Positions 11,531 to 21,500 of a DNA stretch of 64,000 nt are shown one piece after another. The position numbers and the translations under genes are program-made. The notes beneath the pieces were generated by a model. It searched no databases. It had not been told where the DNA came from and was given only the letters and a program-made list of their open reading frames with translations. The stretch spans positions 173,707 to 237,706 of the forward strand of contig CAVOKZ010000038.1 in assembly GCA_963696625.1 (NCBI GenBank), written 5' to 3'. The stretch is from JAWVFN01 sp963696625. Its GTDB lineage: Bacteria; Actinomycetota; Thermoleophilia; Solirubrobacterales; 70-9. Numbering within the stretch: position 1 is the stretch's first letter; each line of letters starts with the position of its first letter.

Positions 11531-12841
11531 ATGGCGAAGGGGGGCGAGAAGCTGCCGATCGGGGTGGTCGGTGTCGGGTGGGTCGGGCTGGTCACCGCCG
11601 CCTGCTTTGCCGAGATGGGCCACCCCGTCGTCGCCCGCGACATCGTCGCCGAGAAGATCGAGGCGCTCAACGCCGGCGAAATGCCGATCCACGAGCCCGG
11701 CCTGCCCGAGCTGCTCGAGAGGAACCGCGAGCGGCTCACCTTCACGACCGACCTCGCTCTGTTGCTCGAAGGGGCGAAGCTCGTGTTCATCGCCGTCGAG
11801 ACGCCGCCCACGGCGTCCGGGGACGCGGACCTCTCCAGCGTGATGCGGGCGATCGAGGAGGTTGGCGCCGGCGGGGGCGAACACGCCGTGGTGATGAAGA
11901 GCACCGTCCCGGTGGGCACCGGGCGCACGATTCGCCGCGAGCTGCCCGGGATCGGCTACGTCTCCAACCCGGAGTTCCTGCGCGAGGGGTCGGCGGTCAA
12001 CGACTTCCTCCATCCCGATCGGGTTGTGATCGGCGCCGAGCCCGAGGACGCCGCGGCCGGGGATGCCCTTGCGGCCGCCTACGCCCCGCTCGGTGCACCG
12101 GTGGTCCGCACTGACGTCGCCAGCGCCGAGATGATCAAGCTCGCCTCGAACGCCTTTCTCGCGACCAAGATCAGCTTCATCAACGAGATCGCCAACGTCT
12201 CAGAGCAGCTCGGCGCCGACGTCGATGAAGTGGCCCGGGGCGTCGGCCTCGACGGCCGCATCGGGCCCAAGTTCCTCCGTGCGGGAATCGGCTGGGGTGG
12301 TTCCTGTTTTGGAAAAGATGTCAGCGGGCTCAAACAGGCGGCGGGAAACACCGGCTACCACTTCCAGCTGCTGAGCGCGGTGATGGAGGTCAACGAGCTG
12401 CAGAAGAGGCGCGCCGTCGGCAAGCTCTCAGACCATCTCGGCGATCTCGGCGGCAAGACGGTTGCCCTGCTCGGCCTGGCGTTCAAGCCCGACACCGACG
12501 ACATGCGGGACGCGGCGAGCGTGGTGATCGCGGCGCGCCTCGAGGGTGAGGGCGCCCGCGTCGTCGCCTACGACCCGGTCGCCACAGAGCGGGCAACCCC
12601 GCTGATGCCGAGGGTCGAGATGCGCGCCTCCGCGCTTGAGGCTCTCGACGGCGCCGATGCTGCCGTGCTCGTCACCGAATGGCCCGAGTTCGCCGAGATC
12701 GACTGGACCGACGCCGCGGCGCGAATGGCCAACCCGGTCATCATCGACGGCCGAAACTTCCTCGACCCGACCGCCCTGCGCGCTGCCGGATTCACCTACG
12801 ACGGCATCGGACGCGCCGCTGCCATAGAAATCAAACCCTGA
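11531..12841 (+). CDS. UDP-glucose/GDP-mannose dehydrogenase family (UDP-glucose 6-dehydrogenase)
   Basis: Cytosolic NAD+-dependent four-electron dehydrogenase, 436 aa, making a UDP-uronic acid for envelope polysaccharide. The N-terminal Rossmann motif GVVGVGWVGLVTAACFAE is at residues 11-28. The catalytic cysteine is in GGSCFGKD, and the C-terminal domain has the LGLAFKPDTDDMRDAAS NAD-sugar signature. Start ATG lies two bases after the LCP stop, and its own stop overlaps the next ATG. UDP-glucose is the likeliest substrate, but UDP-ManNAc or GDP-mannose cannot be excluded. Confidence 0.92.
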   Translation: MAKGGEKLPIGVVGVGWVGLVTAACFAEMGHPVVARDIVAEKIEALNAGEMPIHEPGLPELLERNRERLTFTTDLALLLEGAKLVFIAVETPPTASGDADLSSVMRAIEEVGAGGGEHAVVMKSTVPVGTGRTIRRELPGIGYVSNPEFLREGSAVNDFLHPDRVVIGAEPEDAAAGDALAAAYAPLGAPVVRTDVASAEMIKLASNAFLATKISFINEIANVSEQLGADVDEVARGVGLDGRIGPKFLRAGIGWGGSCFGKDVSGLKQAAGNTGYHFQLLSAVMEVNELQKRRAVGKLSDHLGDLGGKTVALLGLAFKPDTDDMRDAASVVIAARLEGEGARVVAYDPVATERATPLMPRVEMRASALEALDGADAAVLVTEWPEFAEIDWTDAAARMANPVIIDGRNFLDPTALRAAGFTYDGIGRAAAIEIKP

Positions 12842-13884
12842 TGCAAGCCCTGATCCTTGTTGGAGGCGAGGGGACCCGGCTTCGCCCGCTGACCCTGAAA
12901 CGGCCGAAGCCCGTGCTGCCGCTCGTCGGCAAGCCATTCATCTCCTACATGCTCGACTGGCTGCGCGAGCACGGGGTCGACGACGTGGTCATGGCCTGCG
13001 GGTTCGAGCCCGATGCGCTGCGCGAGACCCTCGGCTCCGGCGACGCCGGGCAGCGGATCGGCTACGTGGCGGAGCCCGACCCGCGCGGCACCGCGGGCGC
13101 GATCCGCTTTGCCGAGGAGCAGCTCCAGGAGCGCTTCTTCGTCCTCAACGGCGACGTTCTCACCGACCTCGACCTGACTCAGCTGATGCGCGAGCACACC
13201 GAGAACCAGGCGCTGGCGACGATCGGCCTGTATCCGGTCTCCGACGCGACCGGCTACGGGGTCGTTCCCTGTGACGAGCAGGGCTGGGTCACCGAGTGGA
13301 TCGAGAAGCCGGATCCGGAGGACGCCTTGGCGGGCGGCGAGATCAACGCCGGCACCTACGTGCTCGAGCACGCCGTGGTCGAGGAGATCCCGCCGGACAA
13401 GGAGGTCTCGATCGAGCGCGACGTGTTCCCGACCCTGATCGGCCGCGGCTTCCGCGGCGTCCCGCTCGAGGGCTACTGGCTCGACATCGGCACCCCCGAC
13501 CGCTTCCTGCAGGCGAGCTGGGACATCCTCGAGCGGCGGGTCGAAACCGACATCGGCAAGCGCGCGGCGCCCGACGGCGTTCTGATCGCAGACGACGCCG
13601 ATGTCTCAGACGATGCGTCGATTCACCCGCCCGTCTACATCGGCAGCGGCGCCGCGATCGAAGCCGGCGCCGAGATCGGCCCGCGCGCGGTCGTCGACCG
13701 GGGCGCCCGGATCGGCGAGGGCGCGGTGATCGAGCGCTCGCTGATCGGCGGCGGTTCCTCGGTCGGAGCGGGGGCCAAGCTCCGGGGCGCGATCCTCGCT
13801 CCCCGCGTCGAGGTCGAGCCCGAGGCGGCGCTGGCGCCCGGCACCGTGGTCGGCGAAGACGAGAAGGTCCCGGTCTCCGCATGA
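12841..13884 (+). CDS. Sugar-phosphate nucleotidyltransferase with left-handed beta-helix
   Basis: Protein of 347 aa. The nucleotidyltransferase signature LVGGEGTRLRPLTLKRPKPVLPL is at residues 5-27, with the metal-binding NGD at about 102-104. The C-terminal third has isoleucine-patch hexapeptides (IEAGAEIGPRAVV and similar) forming a left-handed beta-helix. It resembles mannose-1-phosphate guanylyltransferase (GMPP) and glucose-1-phosphate thymidylyl/uridylyltransferases; the isomerase next door makes GDP-mannose synthesis reasonable. Overlaps both neighbours by 1-4 bases. Confidence 0.88.
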   Translation: MQALILVGGEGTRLRPLTLKRPKPVLPLVGKPFISYMLDWLREHGVDDVVMACGFEPDALRETLGSGDAGQRIGYVAEPDPRGTAGAIRFAEEQLQERFFVLNGDVLTDLDLTQLMREHTENQALATIGLYPVSDATGYGVVPCDEQGWVTEWIEKPDPEDALAGGEINAGTYVLEHAVVEEIPPDKEVSIERDVFPTLIGRGFRGVPLEGYWLDIGTPDRFLQASWDILERRVETDIGKRAAPDGVLIADDADVSDDASIHPPVYIGSGAAIEAGAEIGPRAVVDRGARIGEGAVIERSLIGGGSSVGAGAKLRGAILAPRVEVEPEAALAPGTVVGEDEKVPVSA

Positions 13885-14903
13885 GCGCCGCCGAGAAGAT
13901 CCGCGCGGTCGACCCGAGCAAGCAGCTCGACTCGGTGCTGGCGCTTCCGGACCACCTGCGCGACGCGCTGTGGCGAATCGAGTCGGCGAAGCTGACGCCG
14001 ATCGACGCGCCGACCACCGTGCTCTGTGGCATGGGCGGCTCGGCGATCGGCGGCGACCTCGCCCAGGCGGCGCTCGGGTCGCGGCTGGCGAAGCCGCTGC
14101 TGACCGCGCGGGGCTATGAGCTGCCGCCGGCGGCGCGCCCCGACTCGCTCGTCGTCTGCTCGAGCTATTCGGGCGACACCGAGGAGACCCTCGCCTGCTA
14201 CGAGGGCGCCGAGGCGATCGGCGCCACCCGCATCGTCGCCACCACCAACGGCAAGCTCGCCGAATCCGCTCGCGCCGACGGCGTGCCGGTGATCGGGCTG
14301 CCCGCCGGGCTTCAGCCGCGCGCGGCGGTCGGCTACATGTTCACGGTCGCGGCCGAGTCCGCGGCGCTCGGAGGCGGGGCCGAGCGTCTCAACACCGAGA
14401 TCGACAGCTCCGCCGAGCACCTCTCCCAGCGCCGCGACGCGCTCGTCGAGCAGGCCGCCGAGATCGCCTCCGGCCTCGCCGGCTGCACGACCGTCGTCTA
14501 CGGCTGCGGCCTGACCGCGCCGGTCGCCTACCGCTGGAAGTGCCAGCTCAACGAGAACGGCAAGGTGCCCGCCTTCTCCGCCCAGCTGCCCGAGGCCGAC
14601 CACAACGAGCTCGCAGGCTGGGAGGGGGCCGGGGCCTGCGGGCGCTTCTCGATCGTCTTCCTCGAGGATCGCGACCAGCACCCGCGCGAGCGCGAGCGGG
14701 TCGAGCTGACCGCGAAGGTCATGAGCCCGCAGGTCGAGAAGATCGTCCGGGTCGAGACCGAGGGCGAGACTCGCACCGAGCGGATGCTCGCCGCGGTGAT
14801 GCTCGGCGATCTCGTCTCGCTCCACGTCGCCGCAAAGCGCGGCATCGACCCCGAGCCGGTCCCGGCGATCGAGGAGCTCAAGGACGCGCTCGGGCGCCCA
14901 TGA
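13881..14903 (+). CDS. Bifunctional phosphoglucose/phosphomannose isomerase (SIS domains)
   Basis: Protein of 340 aa with tandem sugar-isomerase (SIS) folds: GMGGSAIGGDLAQAAL and SLVVCSSYSGDTEETLACYEGA in the first, and the QLNENGKVPAF and EADHNELAGWEG segments in the second, typical of archaeal/actinobacterial PGI/PMI enzymes. It interconverts glucose-6-P or mannose-6-P with fructose-6-P and so feeds the adjoining nucleotidyltransferase. ATGA overlap with the upstream gene, and its stop overlaps the ABC ATPase start. Confidence 0.88.
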   Translation: MSAAEKIRAVDPSKQLDSVLALPDHLRDALWRIESAKLTPIDAPTTVLCGMGGSAIGGDLAQAALGSRLAKPLLTARGYELPPAARPDSLVVCSSYSGDTEETLACYEGAEAIGATRIVATTNGKLAESARADGVPVIGLPAGLQPRAAVGYMFTVAAESAALGGGAERLNTEIDSSAEHLSQRRDALVEQAAEIASGLAGCTTVVYGCGLTAPVAYRWKCQLNENGKVPAFSAQLPEADHNELAGWEGAGACGRFSIVFLEDRDQHPRERERVELTAKVMSPQVEKIVRVETEGETRTERMLAAVMLGDLVSLHVAAKRGIDPEPVPAIEELKDALGRP

Positions 14904-15634
14904 GCGCGAAGCGGGCCTTGGCGATCGAGGCCCGCGGCCTCGTCAAGACCTACGGCCAGGGCGAAACCGAGGTGCGAGCCCTCGACGGCGTCGACCTCGA
15001 CGTCAAAGAGGGCGAGATGGTCGCGATCATGGGCCCGTCGGGCTCGGGCAAGAGCACGATGCTGCACATGCTCGGCGCGCTCGAGACGCCGACCGAGGGC
15101 ACGATCGCGCTCGGCGGGCAGCGCTTCGACAACCTCGATGACCGCGAGCTGACACTGCTGCGCCGCGACGGGATCGGCTTCGTCTTCCAGTTCTTCAACC
15201 TGCTGCCGTCGCTGAGCGCCGAGGAGAACGTCATGCTCCCGGCGCTGATCGCCGGCCGCCGCGACGAGAAGATCGCCAAGCGCGCCGCGTCGCTGATTGA
15301 ACGCGTCGGGCTCGCCAAGCGCGCCGCCCATCTGCCGTCGGAGCTCTCGGGCGGAGAGCAGCAGCGGGTCTCGATCGCCCGCGCGCTGCTGATGAAGCCG
15401 AAGCTGGTGCTCGCCGACGAGCCGACCGGAAACCTCGACTCGGCCTCCGAGGCGCAGGTGCTCGAGCTGCTCAAGGAGCTGAATCGCGAGGAGGGCTACA
15501 CGATCGTGATCGTCACACATGACCCCGGCGCCGCTTCGATCGCCAAGCGTGTCGTCTTCCTCCGCGACGGCAAGATCGACAGCGAGAAGAAGGGCGGTTC
15601 CGTGAAGAGGCTGCTCAAGGTCCTCGAGCGCTGA
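14900..15634 (+). CDS. ABC transporter ATP-binding protein (MacB/LolD type)
   Basis: ATPase of 244 aa with Walker A GPSGSGKST, Q-loop FQFFNLLPSLSAEENV, signature LSGGEQQRV, Walker B LVLADEPTGNLD and H-loop VTHD. The 'EPTGNLD' form is typical of the MacB/LolD/FtsE-like group that works with FtsX-type permeases. Its stop overlaps the permease start by one base, so the pair forms one transporter. It probably moves a hydrophobic or envelope substrate; the substrate is not evident. Confidence 0.93.
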   Translation: MSAKRALAIEARGLVKTYGQGETEVRALDGVDLDVKEGEMVAIMGPSGSGKSTMLHMLGALETPTEGTIALGGQRFDNLDDRELTLLRRDGIGFVFQFFNLLPSLSAEENVMLPALIAGRRDEKIAKRAASLIERVGLAKRAAHLPSELSGGEQQRVSIARALLMKPKLVLADEPTGNLDSASEAQVLELLKELNREEGYTIVIVTHDPGAASIAKRVVFLRDGKIDSEKKGGSVKRLLKVLER

Positions 15635-18213
15635 TGCGCTCCTACTACTCGCTGCCCTTCCGCCAGCTGCGCACGCGGCGGCTGCGGGTACTGCTGACGG
15701 CGCTGGGCATCATGCTCGGCGTCGGGATGATCTCCGGGGTGCTGCTGCTCTCGGCGACGATCCAGCAGACCTTCGGCGACCTCTTCGACTCGGTCTACGG
15801 GCGCACCGACCTCGTCGTCTCGGGCTCGGAGTCGACCGGCTCGCTGCCGCCCGACAGCCTCGCGCGCGCGAAGGCGACCCCCGGGGTGGAGGAGGCGAGC
15901 GCCAACGTGCTCTCGACCCTGACCGTGATCGACGAGGACAACGAGGCGAAGAGCGGCAACGCGGCGACGATCAACGTCGCCGGCCTCGATCCGCGGGCGC
16001 CCGATTTCAGCGACTCGCACGTCGTCGACGGCCGCGAGGCCGCCGCCGGCCGTGAGATCACGATCGACAAGAGCTTCGCCTCGAGCAACGGGATCGGGGT
16101 CGGCGGGCGCCTGCGCCTCGCGGCGCCGTCGGGGGTGATCGAGCCCCGGGTCGTGGGCCTGGTCGAGTTCTCCAACGGCCTCGAGTTCGGCGGTCAGGGC
16201 TTCGGCTCGATGCCGATCGGCTTCGCCCGCGAGGCCTTCGACAAGCCCGGCGTCTGGGACGAGGTCGACGTCGTCGTCGACGGAGGCCAGCCCGAGATCG
16301 ACGCCGTACGCAAGCGCCTGCGCTCGGAGTTCGGCAAGGGGGTCGAGATCGCGACGCCCCAGGGCAAGAGCGAGGACGTCGAGGACCAGCTCAGGGCCTT
16401 CAACGTCGTCCTCTACTTCTTCGCGGGCATGGCGCTGTTCGTCGGCGGTTTCCTGATCTTCAACTCGTTCAACATGACCGTGCTCCAGCGCATGCGCGAG
16501 ATCGGCATGCAGCGGACGCTCGGCGCCACCCGCGGGATGATCGCCCGCTCGGTCCTGATCGAAGCGCTGATGCTCGGCCTCGTCGGCGCCGCCCTCGGGA
16601 TGGGGCTCGGGGTGCTGCTGGCGCTCGGGTTGATCGAGCTGATGAAGGGATTCGGGTTCCCGATCGGCAACCTGCGCTTCACCGCCATCGCCCCCGTGGC
16701 GGCGATCGGCACCGGGATCCTCACCGCCTGCCTCGGCGCCTTCAATCCCGCCCGCCGGGCCGGGCGCATCGCCCCGATCCGCGCGATCCTCGGCACCCAG
16801 GGTCTGCGCGACGAGCTGCGGCCGTCGCGCGCGGTCCTCGGCGCCGCGCTGATCGCCCCCGGCCTCGCCGGCGCCTTCCTGCTCGGCGCCGCCGACGAGA
16901 CGACGAACGCCGTGGTCGCCGCCGGCATCGGCGGCACGATCGCCATCTTCTTCGGCATCGCCCTGCTGGCGCCGTTTCTGATCAGACCGCTGACAGCGGC
17001 GCTCTCGTGGCCGATCCGCAGGCTCTCGCCGGTCGAGGGCCGGATCGCCGCCGACTCGGCGCGCTCGAACCCGACGCGGACCGCGGCGACCGCGACGGCG
17101 CTGATGATCGGACTCGCCGTCGTCGTCGCCGTCAACACGCTGGGCGCCAGCTTCCTGCACACGGTCTCCGCCGAGCTCGACAAGAGCTTCGCCCGCGACC
17201 TCACCGTGCAGCCCCGCGGGTTCGCCCCGGGGACGGGGCCACAGCAGACGATCGCCGGCGGGCTCACCGAGCGGCTCGAGCAGATCCCCGAGGCCAAGAT
17301 CGTGACGCCGATGCGCCTCGCCTTCGTCCCCCACCTCCCGGCCAAGGAGGGCTCGCGCAAGCGCCCGCAGGGGCTGCTGCTCGGCTACGACCCGGCCCGG
17401 TTCGAGCAGGTCGACTCCTCTGATTTCGACACCGGCGAGGCCTCGCGCGAGCAGGGATTCGCCAAGGTCGCCCGCGGCGGAGTCAGCATCGGCCGCGGCT
17501 ACGCCGACGAAGCCGGGATCGAGGTCGGCGACACGATGCTGCTCGACGGGCCTTCCGGCAGCCGCGAGGCGAAGGTCGCCGGCATCGTCGAAACGGTCTT
17601 CGCCGGCGGCCAGACCGTCGGCATGTCGCTGCAGACGATGCGCGACGTCTTCGGGATAACCGCCGACTCCCAGATCGCGCTCAAGGCGAGAACCGACGAC
17701 ACCCGCGAGGAGCTCCAGAAGAAAGTCGACGAGATCCTCAAGCGCGACCACCCGAACCTGACGGCGCTCTCAAACGACGAGCTCAAGTCGGACATCGACG
17801 GCCAGGTCTCCCAGCAGTTCGGCTTCTTCAACGCGATCGTCGGAGTCGCGATCTTCGTCAGCCTGTTCGGGATCATCAACACGCTCTCGATGTCGGTGAT
17901 CGAGCGCACCCGCGAGATCGGGGTGCTGCGGGCGCTGGGCACCACGCGCTGGCAGGTGCGGCGAACCGTCGCCGACGAGAGCCTGGTGATCGCGATGATC
18001 GGCGCCCTGATGGGGATCGCGATCGGCGCCGGCCTCGGCTTCGCACTGCTCAAGGGGCTCTCGTTCGGGATCCCCGGGGTCTCGTACAGGGCGCCGCTCG
18101 GGACGATGATCGCCGTCGCCGTGGCGGCCGTGGTGCTCGCGATCGTCGCCTCGCTGCTGCCCGCAAGGCGGGCTGCGAGGCTCGACGTGGTGGAAGCACT
18201 GAGCTACGAATAG
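15634..18213 (+). CDS. ABC transporter permease, two FtsX-like modules
   Basis: Membrane protein of 859 aa. An N-terminal helix is followed by a large periplasmic-type (MacB PCD-like) domain, an FtsX core (about residues 255-385, with MREIGMQRTLGATRGMI), two middle helices, a second extracellular domain and a second FtsX core at the C-terminus (TREIGVLRALGTTRWQV). The fused two-module architecture is common for actinobacterial single-chain MacB/YbbP-type exporters. It pairs with the preceding ATPase. Confidence 0.92.
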   Translation: MRSYYSLPFRQLRTRRLRVLLTALGIMLGVGMISGVLLLSATIQQTFGDLFDSVYGRTDLVVSGSESTGSLPPDSLARAKATPGVEEASANVLSTLTVIDEDNEAKSGNAATINVAGLDPRAPDFSDSHVVDGREAAAGREITIDKSFASSNGIGVGGRLRLAAPSGVIEPRVVGLVEFSNGLEFGGQGFGSMPIGFAREAFDKPGVWDEVDVVVDGGQPEIDAVRKRLRSEFGKGVEIATPQGKSEDVEDQLRAFNVVLYFFAGMALFVGGFLIFNSFNMTVLQRMREIGMQRTLGATRGMIARSVLIEALMLGLVGAALGMGLGVLLALGLIELMKGFGFPIGNLRFTAIAPVAAIGTGILTACLGAFNPARRAGRIAPIRAILGTQGLRDELRPSRAVLGAALIAPGLAGAFLLGAADETTNAVVAAGIGGTIAIFFGIALLAPFLIRPLTAALSWPIRRLSPVEGRIAADSARSNPTRTAATATALMIGLAVVVAVNTLGASFLHTVSAELDKSFARDLTVQPRGFAPGTGPQQTIAGGLTERLEQIPEAKIVTPMRLAFVPHLPAKEGSRKRPQGLLLGYDPARFEQVDSSDFDTGEASREQGFAKVARGGVSIGRGYADEAGIEVGDTMLLDGPSGSREAKVAGIVETVFAGGQTVGMSLQTMRDVFGITADSQIALKARTDDTREELQKKVDEILKRDHPNLTALSNDELKSDIDGQVSQQFGFFNAIVGVAIFVSLFGIINTLSMSVIERTREIGVLRALGTTRWQVRRTVADESLVIAMIGALMGIAIGAGLGFALLKGLSFGIPGVSYRAPLGTMIAVAVAAVVLAIVASLLPARRAARLDVVEALSYE

Positions 18214-18216
18214 GGT

Positions 18217-18505
18217 TCAGGCCGCTCGACGCCGCTCTTGCGGGCTGGCCTCGAGATCCTCGATAAAGGAGGTCGATGCTGGGAAGCCGCACGCCGAGCT
18301 TGCGGAGTGCACTGAGCAGGCTCTCATAGCGCTCGCGTTGGCCGACGGCGTGAGCGGACAGGTCATCCGCGTTCTCGGCGATGATCCGCGCGTGGTACTT
18401 CGCGTACCAAGTCGCGGCCCCCGAAAGGGCGATCAGTTCGTCGCTGGTCAGCTCTGTGGCGTCGGCGTCCATCCGTCGGCCCAAGCTAACGACGCCCGCG
18501 GACAT
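18217..18505 (-). CDS. Small hypothetical protein, one apparent frameshift
   Basis: Not recognised. Reading from ATG 18505 (or the internal Met12) gives a mostly helical, charged protein (DADATELTSDELIALSGAA, then KYHARIIAENADDLSAH). The open frame runs on into the antisense of the permease, but removing one base near the AAA at 18265-18267 gives the natural-looking ending IEDLEASPQERRRAA and a TGA at 18217-18219, four bases from the permease stop. It is divergent from the restriction-modification gene and may belong with it. Low confidence. Confidence 0.45.
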
Positions 18506-18546
18506 TCAGGGCGCGCCGAACGTCTCAAACTCGCAAACTCCGCGCA

Positions 18547-21500
18547 ATGAGTTTGTCGAAAGGTCAGCAGGACCTCCTCGAACGACTCCGCCAGGTGCTC
18601 GATCGTCCCGCCGGGAGCTACAAGAAGCTCAACGGCGCCAAGAACGTCGCCGAGTATCTCGAGAACACCGCCCCGCGAGAGGACGAGGAACTGCTCACCG
18701 AGCCGATGCTCGCCGATTTCATGCAGACGGTCCTCGGCTTCCCCTCGGACTCCTACTTTCCCCAGCTGGGGCGAAGCGGCCTCAAGCCCGATTTCACGCC
18801 CCACGACTTGATCGCCCATCCGTTCGTTCTGGACGCCAAGAGCTCGATCCAGAAGCTGGGCCCCCACGAGGACCAGATTCGCGCCTACATCGACCAGCGC
18901 AAGCTCGACCGAGGCGTCCTCTTCAACCTCCATCAGATCCGTGTCTACGCGCGGGGCCAGAAGGGACATGACGCCGCGCTCAGCTTTGACTTGATCCCCC
19001 TGTGGCGGATCGCCCGGGGTGAGGCGATGCCCACAGAGGAGCTGGGGCTCCTCGAGGAGTTCGTCGCTCGCTTCGCCCACCGGGAGATGGACCTGGCTCA
19101 GAAGATCGACCGTATCCGCACTGCCGAACCGTGGGACCAGAAGGAGGCCCACGGCGACGTCGCGGTAGTGGACGTGGATTTCCTGATCGACCGGCTTCGA
19201 TCCCTCTCCGATGCGCTGATCGCCGACGCGGCGGCGCAGCGAGACGACCTCGAACGGCACCTCTCGCTTAACCCGGGCCGCGAGACGGGTCTGCTCGCCG
19301 AACTGGCGGCGATCGCTCAGGACGTCGCCCCGGGTGCTGACCCGGTCTCGCTCCCCGAATCGGTCATCGGCTATCTCGACGGCGGCGACCTCGAGTCGCG
19401 AATTTGGCGGCAGTACCTGCTGCGGGTTGCGCAGCTGTGCCTCGCAAGGATCCTTCTCTACCGAGCCTGGGAGGACGTCGGCTTCGTCGATCAGCATCTC
19501 TACGACGGAGGCTTCGGCCAGGTCTACGACAAGCTCGACAAGAACCTGCGCGAGGTTCTCGAGGAGGCGTTCGCGCGCGGCGGCACGCGCTACCGATGGC
19601 TATTCGGGCAGGACAACAACTACGACTGGTTTCGACCACGCGACGACGCACTCGCCGAGGTCCTCTATTCGCTGTCGCCGGTGCCGCTCGGCAAGCTCGA
19701 CGCCGACGTGCTCGGGTCGCTCTACGCCTCTTACGTGGATGACCTCGACCGCGACCGCCTCGGCCAGTTCTACACGCCACGCTCGGTGGTCAGGTTCATG
19801 CTCGATCGCGCGGGATTCAGCAATCCGGAGGGAGTGTTCCGGCTCGAGGGGGACGCCCGCCGCCCGCTGAAGGTACTCGACTTTGCCACCGGCTCCGGAG
19901 GCTTCCTGGTCGAGGCGGCGCGAAGGATCATCGACGAGGGCGGTGTCGGCGGCGACGACCGCAAGGGCCTCGACGAGTCCCTCGCCGCCGTCGTCGCGGG
20001 CTTCCACGGCTGCGAGATCAGCCCGTTTCCGTACTACCTGACGGAGATCAACCTGCTGCTCCAGGTGTCGCGACTGCTCGGCCGGCTGCGGCTCGCCGGC
20101 GCGAAGCCGCAGACGTTCGTCCTCGGCGTGGTGCATGCCGACACCTTGACCACGCGTGACATCGGCGAGGACAGCATCGACGGCCTGGACCCGGACGCGC
20201 GCGCTGACCGCGCCGACTTGTTCGAGGACGACCGCTACGGGCTGATGCGGCTTGACGCCGAGAAACGCGAGGCGTTCGCCCGTATCCGTGCGAACGATTC
20301 CTTCGATCTCGTGATCGGCAACCCGCCCTACGTGTTCGAAACCGGGAATAAGATCCTCTTTGAGCGGCTGCGCTCGATCCCTGCCTGGGACAGCATCTAT
20401 CGGGGCAAGAGCGATTACCTCTATTACTTTCTGCTGCTCGCCGCCGAGAAGGTGGCACCGGGCGGGCGGATGTGTGTGATTACCCCTGCAGGCTGGATGA
20501 ACGCCGGCAACGCCGACTGGCTGCGCGGGCGCCTCGCCGCGATGCTGCGGCTGGACGAGCTATTCCTGTTCGGCGGCTACAGGCTCTTTGCTCCCGACCA
20601 GGAGAGCGCCGCCAAGGAGCACAAGGCGCCGACGCCGACGGTGGAGAGCGCGATCCTGGTCGCCACCAAGGCCAAGGCTCCCAGGAACCACCAGATGCGG
20701 GTGGTCGCACTTGAAGACGAAGGCAAGGCGGCCGTGGCGCTCACGGGCTCCGAATCCGCGAAGTCCCCCGGTCGCGACGACCTCCTGGCCGAGATGGGCG
20801 TCCGCAGCCGCGGCAAGCCCGGGCGCCGCAACGGCTTCCACTTCCACCGCGTCTCTCAGGGCGAGCTGATGGCGGAGCGGCCGTGGCCGGTCAAACACGG
20901 AGCTGAGGATGCTCCGACGCTGGTGGTCGCCCATCTCCAAGCAGGGCTGGACGACCCTGAAGCGCCGGTCCAGCGGCTCGGCGAGGCTTGGGACATCCCA
21001 CAGGGAATCCAGACCGGCGCCGACGCCTACACGAAGCGCATTGCCGACCGGTTGCGCAAGTCGTTCCCGAAGGCCAAGAAGCAGCTCGACTCGGAGGGCC
21101 GCGAGCTGGGCGCCCCGATTCTCGAGCTGCCGCCCGGAATCGAGAAGAATTCCCCGTGGAAGCAGCACCCGGAGGTGCTGGCTGAGCGTCGAGCCGCACG
21201 CGATCCTCTATGCGGCGCTCGACGAGGGGAACTACACGCATCTCGTTTGGATCGGTCGAGATGAATCGCCCCCATCGGAGGTAGTCGATGCGCTGCAACC
21301 GTGGAAGCCCGTACTCGAGAAACGGGCGGAGTTTGTCCGGAATCCGCGGCGCAACTGGTGGGAATGCGCTTGGCCGCGGGACAAGGCCGCGCTCCGCCGG
21401 CCGAAGGTGATCGCTCTTTACAGGACCGATCGCGGGCGGTTCGCTCTCGACGAGGACGGCTCCTGGCAGCCGTCGATCAAGACGACCCTGGTGATCCCGA

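Noticed and set aside
15496..17751. Minus-strand open frame of about 750 codons opposite the ABC permease
   Set aside because: Low-complexity Arg/Gly/Asp translation with no domain; the plus strand encodes a complete FtsX-type permease.
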